From: Rhodocyclaceae bacterium
GTDB lineage: Bacteria; Pseudomonadota; Gammaproteobacteria; Burkholderiales; Rhodocyclaceae
Length of the DNA stretch: 64,000 bases
Direction: 5' to 3'
NCBI GenBank assembly: GCA_030824275.1
Contig: JAVBXY010000008.1
Coordinates: 124,001-188,000, forward strand
Position 1 is the first letter of the stretch. Every line of letters starts with the position of its first letter. Below, one piece after another: positions 58,640-64,000 of the stretch. Position numbers and translations under genes: made by a program. Below the pieces are notes generated by a model. It made no database searches. It was not told the origin of the DNA and worked only from the letters and a program-made list of their open reading frames with translations.

Positions 58640-58664
58640 AAAAGTCGGCGCTGGCGGGACGGCG
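58640..58664 (+). repeat. Dispersed 25-bp repeat, copy 16 (intergenic)
   Basis: AAAAGTCGGC-GCTGGCGGG-ACGGCG. It lies between ribE and the end of the NACHT gene and is the last copy before the repeat-free module. Confidence 0.95.
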
Positions 58665-58668
58665 CCAA

Positions 58669-61600
58669 TCAGGCCGCAGGCGGTGCGCAATCCATGACGA
58701 CAACCCCGATCTGTTGCTGCTCTTCGGGCTTGAGCATGGCACGCAGGCGACTTTCAAGTTCGTCGGCACTACCAGGTGGCTTGCCGCCGTCGGCGGCGGT
58801 CGGCATCCGTTGATGACCGAACCAGAAAACGAGATAGATGCCGTGGCCGTCAGTGCCGGGATCGCGGATGTAATGAGCCATTAGCTGGTTACGCAGGGCA
58901 CCCCAAACATCTTCGTGACTGTCGCGTTTGATTTCAACAGGGATGTTGAAACCGCTGGCTCCACCGAAAGAGGCTCGAATATCGGCACGCTTGTTTGCGC
59001 GATATTCGCCTTCTGGTTGTACATCCACCCCAGTGGGACGCAGCTTTTCGCGCAACAACTCAAGCAACCGGTCGCGACAATCGTTCTCCGGCCTCGGTTC
59101 GACAGGCCGGTCATGTCTGTCAACATTCCAATACCGTAGCTGGCCCGTAGTGTTGCCATCCCGATCCTCGCTTGCCAGGTCACGTAGATGTTGGACCAGC
59201 AGTGCATGGAGATCAGCAGCGCAGGCGGGTGAGCCGTTGGCCAGTGTCTTCACGATCATCGGCGCTCGAGGGCGCTGAAAATTTGCCTCGCGGCTGACAA
59301 TGCGCTGAGCTTCCTGCTGATGGCGCAGCGCAGCGTTCCAGGCGCCCAGCCCCTTGAGGACGAGCAGGTGGGCGAAGGTTTCGCTGGCAGTAGCGGTCGG
59401 GCTGGCGCCAAGCCGGGAAATCAGCGCGCGAACCAGGTCGGCCGCGCTCATTTCCTCGCTGACCCAGTGGGCGCCACTGGGTCGGTCCGGCGATACATGG
59501 GGGGCCAGCAGGCGGATCAACAAGGCCATGGCGGATTCCGAAAGTTCCGGGAAGTCCTTTCTGCGGTTGGTGAGCGAGTCGAAGAACTTCGCCACCAGCA
59601 GGGCGCGGGATTGATTCACGCCGACATACCGGTCCAAGGTTTGTTCATACGTGTCCGGTGCCAGCAACAAGCCGGCCGAAAGCCACTGGCTGCGCTGCGC
59701 GGCGTCGAGGCTGGAACGGGATAATTTGGTTTCGATCAACGGCAACAGGTCGCTCGGGTCGGCATGCTTGATGGCGGCGGTGAGCAAGGTGCCTAGCTCG
59801 CCCAGCATTTCCTTTTTTGCGCGCAAGGGGTAAGCCTCAAGCAAGCGCAAGGCGGCATGGCGTGCCACGGTGTTCCAGGCCTCATCGCGGGCCAGGGCGT
59901 AAACACCGGCCACATGGGGTTTTTGCGCCTTGAACATGGCTGCGCCAAAAGCCACCAAAACCTCCGCAACGATTTCCGGTCGCTGGCTGACGAGGGCCAG
60001 AAACCAGGTCGGTGTGTCGCTGTAGTCGTGGGTAAGGCGAAAGGCAATCAGACGTTCCTGAACGTCGGGTTCCAGATTCAGTACGGCATCCACACCGTCT
60101 CGCGCCAGTTCATCCGCACCGGCAAGGCAGGCGAGGCTGATGTAGGGTTCCTGATTTTCCGTGGCGAGTTTGGTGATCTCGGCGACTGAGGGCAAGTCCT
60201 TGCGGTCGAGCGTCCGCCGCAGGCCTACCAGGGTCGTTAGCACGATGCCGGCATCGCTGCCGAAGAAGGCTTGTAACCGCTCTATCGGGTGTTCTCCTTC
60301 GGCCTCCCGGTAGTGGCCAAAGTACATCATGGCCAGATCGTGCATCAACTTGGGATGGGCGTTGCCGCTTTCGATCTCCGCATGATGGGCGCGGAAGTGC
60401 CGTTGCCATACATCGATCCTCGTTCTTCTTTCCTCACGGTGTTCGGCCTTCCGAACAGCCTCATCCCGTCGCCATTCGATCCAGTCGGATTGCAGCCATG
60501 ACCGGACCTCTGTCTCAAGGGTCGGATATCGTTCTGCTACCGCAAGCAGGGTATTTAGCAGTTCCGGTGTGTAGCCCAGGCGGCGCACCAGGGCAAATGC
60601 GCCCTTGTCGAACAACTGGCGCTGCACGTCTTTACGCAGTGTGGCTTGCGCTGCCGCAAAGCACCACTCCTCAACGCCTGCTGGCATTTCGGCGCCGTGA
60701 AAGCGTCGTTCGAGGCGATAAAAGTATTCAAAGGCCTTGGCCTCTTCTTCGTAGCGGCGCAGCGCAAATTCCAGCAATGCCCGATAGGTCTCGGGGCGGC
60801 TGTTCAGCCACACGGCCATCCGTTCTTCGTGTTCTTTGTCCAAATGGCAGTGGGCGTATTGGTCTAGGCCAATGCCTAGCCATTGCCAGAGTTGCGCGGG
60901 TGAAGCCGATTCACCCGCATTTTCGAGACCGCTGGCCAGCAGTTCACCGGCAAAGCGCTTGAAGTGGAAGTCGTCCAGCGTGGATTGCAGATCGACGAAG
61001 TTGCCGGCAACATAATCCAGCAAGACCGGGAAATCCTGGGCCTTGGTTTTTTCAAATAGTTCATATCCCCAGAAGTGTGTGTAGTTGCCGATCAGGTTGG
61101 TGGCTTTGGCCGCATGCAAATAGTTGAGGACTTGTGTGGCGGGTAACCCCGTCGGGTAAAGCTCCGTCAATAGTCGCCCCATGATTTCGTCATCGCCATC
61201 GGCGACCAGACCGGAGTTGATGTCATCGAGCAACTTCACCAAGGGTTCGGTCGTATCCCTGCTGGTGCGGAGATAGGCATCAATAGCGTGTTTGCGATTT
61301 TTCGGCCAGTGACTGGCATCGCGCACAATCTCCAACAAGCTTTCCGCCAACTCTGGGAGCGGCTCGCCATGAGTCAGCGCCTCAAGTACACAATCCAACA
61401 GGGATTCGTGTGCTTCGTCCCGTGCATCGGCAAGAAGGATTTCGCGGAAGTCCGCTGCGGTATCTTGGCCCGCCAGCGCGCCGAAGGGTGAGGCTTCCCA
61501 ATCCTGGGAGCGGAACCAGGGATAGCGCTTTGCTTCCCGCCCCAATGTGTTGAGCAGACGCCGCTTGTCGGTGATATTGAAGCTGCGCAGGTCACCGTAG

Positions 61601-62709
61601 AGGACGATGCCTAAAGGGTCACGGTCGATCAGGCTGGGGCGGTCAGAGGGGCAGTGCACGGCGAGCCAGGCGTGCAGTCCGCGCAGATCGGAAACAATAC
61701 CGCCATCCTCGGCAGCCATCAGGGCCAGCACCCGGCCGAGCGGCAGTCCGTTGCGTTCGATCTGGTGGGCAAGGAAGCGCGCGCCCAGATATTCGGCGAT
61801 GCGGCGGTGAGTGGGTTCGCGTCGTTCTTCACTTCCGTGAGCATCGAACAGGCGACTGTTCAGCGCTTTGGTCAAAGCGGGGGTGCTGGACAGGCCGATA
61901 CTCTCAAAACTCGGGTGAGCCGCATCGACGGCCTCCTGATCGAGGGCGAAGCCGGCGATGCCGGCGAGCAACTGCACGGCACAGGCGTGGCCTGCTGCAT
62001 TCAGTACTTCGTCCGTGGCGATGATCTGGTGGCGTTGCGCATCGCGGTGCCGCTTGTTGGGCTCCTCGGCAAGTTTTGCGCAGGCGAGAGCATAGGTTTC
62101 CGCCAGGCTGTCCGGCCAGCGATGCGGCACCGCTTCCGCCAGCATGCCCAGGGTCTGAGGGTTGCCGAGCAGGACGTCGAGTCGGTGTTCCCTTGCCTGT
62201 TCTATAAAGTCTAGCGGCGCTTGGACGCCATGATTCTCCTTGAGCAGCAGCGCGATCTGTTCATCAGAAAGATCGTCGAGATGGAGTACGACAATGGTGT
62301 CACTGGGTGCGACACGGGCCAAATCTTCCCGGTCGCTGGCACCCCGCCAATCGGCTTCACGACAGGAGAGACGGAAGGGCGGGCGACCGAGGAGGTCCAA
62401 CTTCTGCCGGATGGCATCGATCTGGGTACGACCGTCGGTGGTTCCCGCGCGCATCTCGTCGAGGCCATCGATGAAAAGTGTCTTGCCCTTCCATGCCGAT
62501 GGCAGTTGCAGGGCGACAAAATCCCTGGCCGGAATCACTTCTGTGCCGGCGGCTTTGGCTTCTTCTGCAAAGGCGGTGGTTTTGCCGGCACCGGGTTCGC
62601 CGAGCAGAACATACGCCGGGCGCTCCCGTAGCTCGGCGAGCAATAGTCCCGGCATGCGTCGCCTGGTCGGATCGATTTCCGTGCAGGTGCGTGGAACGAT
62701 GAGCGTCAC
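58669..62709 (-). CDS. NACHT-type NTPase with helical repeats and C-terminal PD-(D/E)XK nuclease
   Basis: A 1346-residue protein. Walker A is GEPGAGKTT (37-45) and Walker B LFIDGLDE (78-85), the DGLDE form that marks NACHT/STAND NTPases; RLSCREADWR near 115 fits sensor 1. About 900 residues of helical, Trp-rich repeat-like sequence follow. The C-terminus has D1243 in RADIR, E1259 and K1261 in VEIKR and Q1275 in NQLMAHYI: the full pattern of a PD-(D/E)XK nuclease. The GTG start overlaps the upstream stop (GTGA). The parts fit a sensor, switch and DNA-cleaving effector of an antiphage system. No phage sensing is shown. Confidence 0.82.
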   Translation of the reverse strand: MTLIVPRTCTEIDPTRRRMPGLLLAELRERPAYVLLGEPGAGKTTAFAEEAKAAGTEVIPARDFVALQLPSAWKGKTLFIDGLDEMRAGTTDGRTQIDAIRQKLDLLGRPPFRLSCREADWRGASDREDLARVAPSDTIVVLHLDDLSDEQIALLLKENHGVQAPLDFIEQAREHRLDVLLGNPQTLGMLAEAVPHRWPDSLAETYALACAKLAEEPNKRHRDAQRHQIIATDEVLNAAGHACAVQLLAGIAGFALDQEAVDAAHPSFESIGLSSTPALTKALNSRLFDAHGSEERREPTHRRIAEYLGARFLAHQIERNGLPLGRVLALMAAEDGGIVSDLRGLHAWLAVHCPSDRPSLIDRDPLGIVLYGDLRSFNITDKRRLLNTLGREAKRYPWFRSQDWEASPFGALAGQDTAADFREILLADARDEAHESLLDCVLEALTHGEPLPELAESLLEIVRDASHWPKNRKHAIDAYLRTSRDTTEPLVKLLDDINSGLVADGDDEIMGRLLTELYPTGLPATQVLNYLHAAKATNLIGNYTHFWGYELFEKTKAQDFPVLLDYVAGNFVDLQSTLDDFHFKRFAGELLASGLENAGESASPAQLWQWLGIGLDQYAHCHLDKEHEERMAVWLNSRPETYRALLEFALRRYEEEAKAFEYFYRLERRFHGAEMPAGVEEWCFAAAQATLRKDVQRQLFDKGAFALVRRLGYTPELLNTLLAVAERYPTLETEVRSWLQSDWIEWRRDEAVRKAEHREERRTRIDVWQRHFRAHHAEIESGNAHPKLMHDLAMMYFGHYREAEGEHPIERLQAFFGSDAGIVLTTLVGLRRTLDRKDLPSVAEITKLATENQEPYISLACLAGADELARDGVDAVLNLEPDVQERLIAFRLTHDYSDTPTWFLALVSQRPEIVAEVLVAFGAAMFKAQKPHVAGVYALARDEAWNTVARHAALRLLEAYPLRAKKEMLGELGTLLTAAIKHADPSDLLPLIETKLSRSSLDAAQRSQWLSAGLLLAPDTYEQTLDRYVGVNQSRALLVAKFFDSLTNRRKDFPELSESAMALLIRLLAPHVSPDRPSGAHWVSEEMSAADLVRALISRLGASPTATASETFAHLLVLKGLGAWNAALRHQQEAQRIVSREANFQRPRAPMIVKTLANGSPACAADLHALLVQHLRDLASEDRDGNTTGQLRYWNVDRHDRPVEPRPENDCRDRLLELLREKLRPTGVDVQPEGEYRANKRADIRASFGGASGFNIPVEIKRDSHEDVWGALRNQLMAHYIRDPGTDGHGIYLVFWFGHQRMPTAADGGKPPGSADELESRLRAMLKPEEQQQIGVVVMDCAPPAA

Positions 62710-63992
62710 GGCGGATTCAGCCAATGGTCAGCCGGCTGCGAAAGAAATTCAACCAGGGAGACGCCACCTTCGCCGACCAGCAAGCGCCGACTGTCGGAAT
62801 AGGTGGTGGCAAATGCATTGAGCCCCGGCATGCCGTGTCCGGCGCCACCACTCTTGATTTCGATGGCTGTGATCCGGCGACCGCGTGCAAGCACGAAGTC
62901 GACTTCCAGCTTGCCCTTGCGCCAATAGCTGAGCATGGATGGATCGCCGCTGTTGTAGAGGTGTGCGCCCGCCGTGGTTTCCACCATGCGCCCCCAAAAA
63001 GACCGGTCCGCCTTGGCGGCGACGAAGTCGTAACCCGAAGCCACGGCCATGAGGGCATTGTTGAGCGCCAGTAGTTTTGGTGATGAAGTGCGCTGTCGTA
63101 ACATGCTGCCGGAGTATTTCTGCAAGCCTGCAACCAGACCAGCCTTGCCCAACAGATCGAGATATTTCGCTACCGTGCCAGTGTGAGCCTCGCTGCCCTC
63201 GTTGCGCTCTCTCAGGTTCTGGGCGATGTGGTCGAGGGCTAGAATTTGCCCGGAGTAGTTGCAGCCGAGCCAGAACAACTGCTTGAGCAGGGCGGGCCGG
63301 TCGACCCGACTCATGGCGAGTACATCCTGGTCGATGCTGGGTTCGATCAGGCTGCCGGCGACATGGCTACGCCAGCGCGCTTCGTCGCGATACAGACCCG
63401 TCGCGGCGGGTTCCGGGTAGCCGCCGAAATAGACGTATTCGTCGAGACTGAAGCCAAACGCCGCATGCATTTCCGGATAGGACCAATGGCTCATTCGTAT
63501 GGGTTCAAAGCGCCCCATCAGGCTTTCGGTCAGGCCATGCTGCACCAGCAAGGGTGACGACCCCAGCAGGACCACATGCATGTCGAGATCGTTGGCGCGA
63601 TCTTCGTCCCAGAGGCCTTTGACGGTTTCCGACCAGTTCGGAATCTTTTGTACTTCGTCGATGGCAAGTACGACGGGCGATTCCGTCCGGCTGGCCAGCA
63701 GCCGTGCATCCTGCCATTGGCGTATCAGCCAGGCGGCATCCGCTTTCCCGCCCGCGCTTGTGTGACTGCTTGCTGCAACAGGGTAGAGCGATGGCTCAAG
63801 CGCTGTCGGCAGAGATGGCGTTGCGGTTTGGTCCGCCGAAATGTATCGCGCCGAGGCGAACTCGCCCAATACGGTACGAACCAATGTGGTTTTTCCGACC
63901 CGACGAGGACCGGCCACGATGTTTAGCCAGCGGACTGGTTCCCTGAGGCGCTGGCGCAGTATGTCGGCTTGGGGGCGTTCGAATCCAGTCAT
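62706..63992 (-). CDS. AAA_14/DUF4143 family ATPase
   Basis: A 428-residue protein. Walker A is GPRRVGKTT (28-36), Walker B VVLAIDEVQKIP (107-118), and a DUF4143 region covers about residues 200-380 with YLDLLGKAGLVAGLQKY. The end carries EVDFVLARG...AIEIKSGG with D365, E378 and K380, a PD-(D/E)XK-like pattern usual for DUF4143. Its function is unknown; many relatives occur beside toxins or defence genes. It is first in a two-gene unit and its stop overlaps the NACHT gene start by four bases. Its own upstream region is outside the window. Confidence 0.85.
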   Translation of the reverse strand: MTGFERPQADILRQRLREPVRWLNIVAGPRRVGKTTLVRTVLGEFASARYISADQTATPSLPTALEPSLYPVAASSHTSAGGKADAAWLIRQWQDARLLASRTESPVVLAIDEVQKIPNWSETVKGLWDEDRANDLDMHVVLLGSSPLLVQHGLTESLMGRFEPIRMSHWSYPEMHAAFGFSLDEYVYFGGYPEPAATGLYRDEARWRSHVAGSLIEPSIDQDVLAMSRVDRPALLKQLFWLGCNYSGQILALDHIAQNLRERNEGSEAHTGTVAKYLDLLGKAGLVAGLQKYSGSMLRQRTSSPKLLALNNALMAVASGYDFVAAKADRSFWGRMVETTAGAHLYNSGDPSMLSYWRKGKLEVDFVLARGRRITAIEIKSGGAGHGMPGLNAFATTYSDSRRLLVGEGGVSLVEFLSQPADHWLNPP

Positions 63993-64000
63993 TATGTTTA

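Noticed and set aside
58585..58668. Possible FMN riboswitch before ribE
   Set aside because: The leader between ribE and the next gene is only 84 bases, holds a repeat copy and shows no RFN-type stems.

Overview
The window reads as chromosomal DNA of a GC-rich betaproteobacterium, most likely of the Rhodocyclales/Nitrosomonadales type. The grounds are gene content and order: pilT-pilU beside yggS-proC-yggT, a full Liv branched-chain amino-acid transport operon, hprK-ptsN-hpf-rpoN-lptB, and ribE-ribBA-ribH-nusB-thiL-pgpA. This placement is inference; no rRNA or tRNA gene is present to anchor it.

Layout. 1-2.9 kb: end of an RND efflux pump gene, an IS3 transposase remnant, a VapBC toxin-antitoxin pair with a visible operator, a DUF167 gene and a frameshifted antitoxin remnant. 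2.9-7.3 kb: yggT-proC-yggS divergent from the twitching ATPases pilT and pilU. 7.3-11.3 kb: an rRNA methyltransferase, hemJ, an epimerase-like gene, a ferredoxin-type reductase and a PilZ protein. 11.3-16.6 kb: livF-G-M-H plus a lipoprotein binding subunit, and a small cytochrome c. 16.7-22.1 kb: a thioredoxin-fold DUF255 protein, cheZ-like and cheY, and ilvD. 22.2-32.1 kb: a secreted hypothetical protein, lgt, an FAD oxidoreductase, a NarL-type two-component pair, purU, thrH, ampG, a thioesterase and an MFS transporter. 32.2-44.7 kb: a LysR regulator, a DEAD-box-like protein that has lost its catalytic motifs, a stand-alone Lon-type AAA module, midA, paiB-like, two ABC-F genes (yheS, ybiT), psd, and a PIN toxin-antitoxin pair. 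44.7-54 kb: fadH-padR with a 33-bp palindromic operator, a psiF-like gene, hprK-ptsN-hpf-rpoN-lptB-recX-recA. 54-58.6 kb: pncC, pgpA, thiL, nusB and riboflavin genes. 58.7-64 kb: a two-gene module, a DUF4143 ATPase and a very long NACHT-type NTPase with a C-terminal PD-(D/E)XK nuclease, which looks like a defence system.

Two things stand out. First, a 25-bp bipartite sequence (AAAAGTCGGC, nine variable bases, ACGGCG) recurs about 16 times at full length plus two partial copies, in both orientations, between genes and inside genes, always with the same spacing. Inside genes it is read as peptides like AVSPAPTF or KVGAGETA at positions where the protein family needs no insertion, so it appears to spread or be kept by substitution, as DNA uptake sequences are. 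It is absent from the 5.3-kb NACHT/nuclease module. Second, that module itself is a plausible undescribed or little-described antiphage operon.
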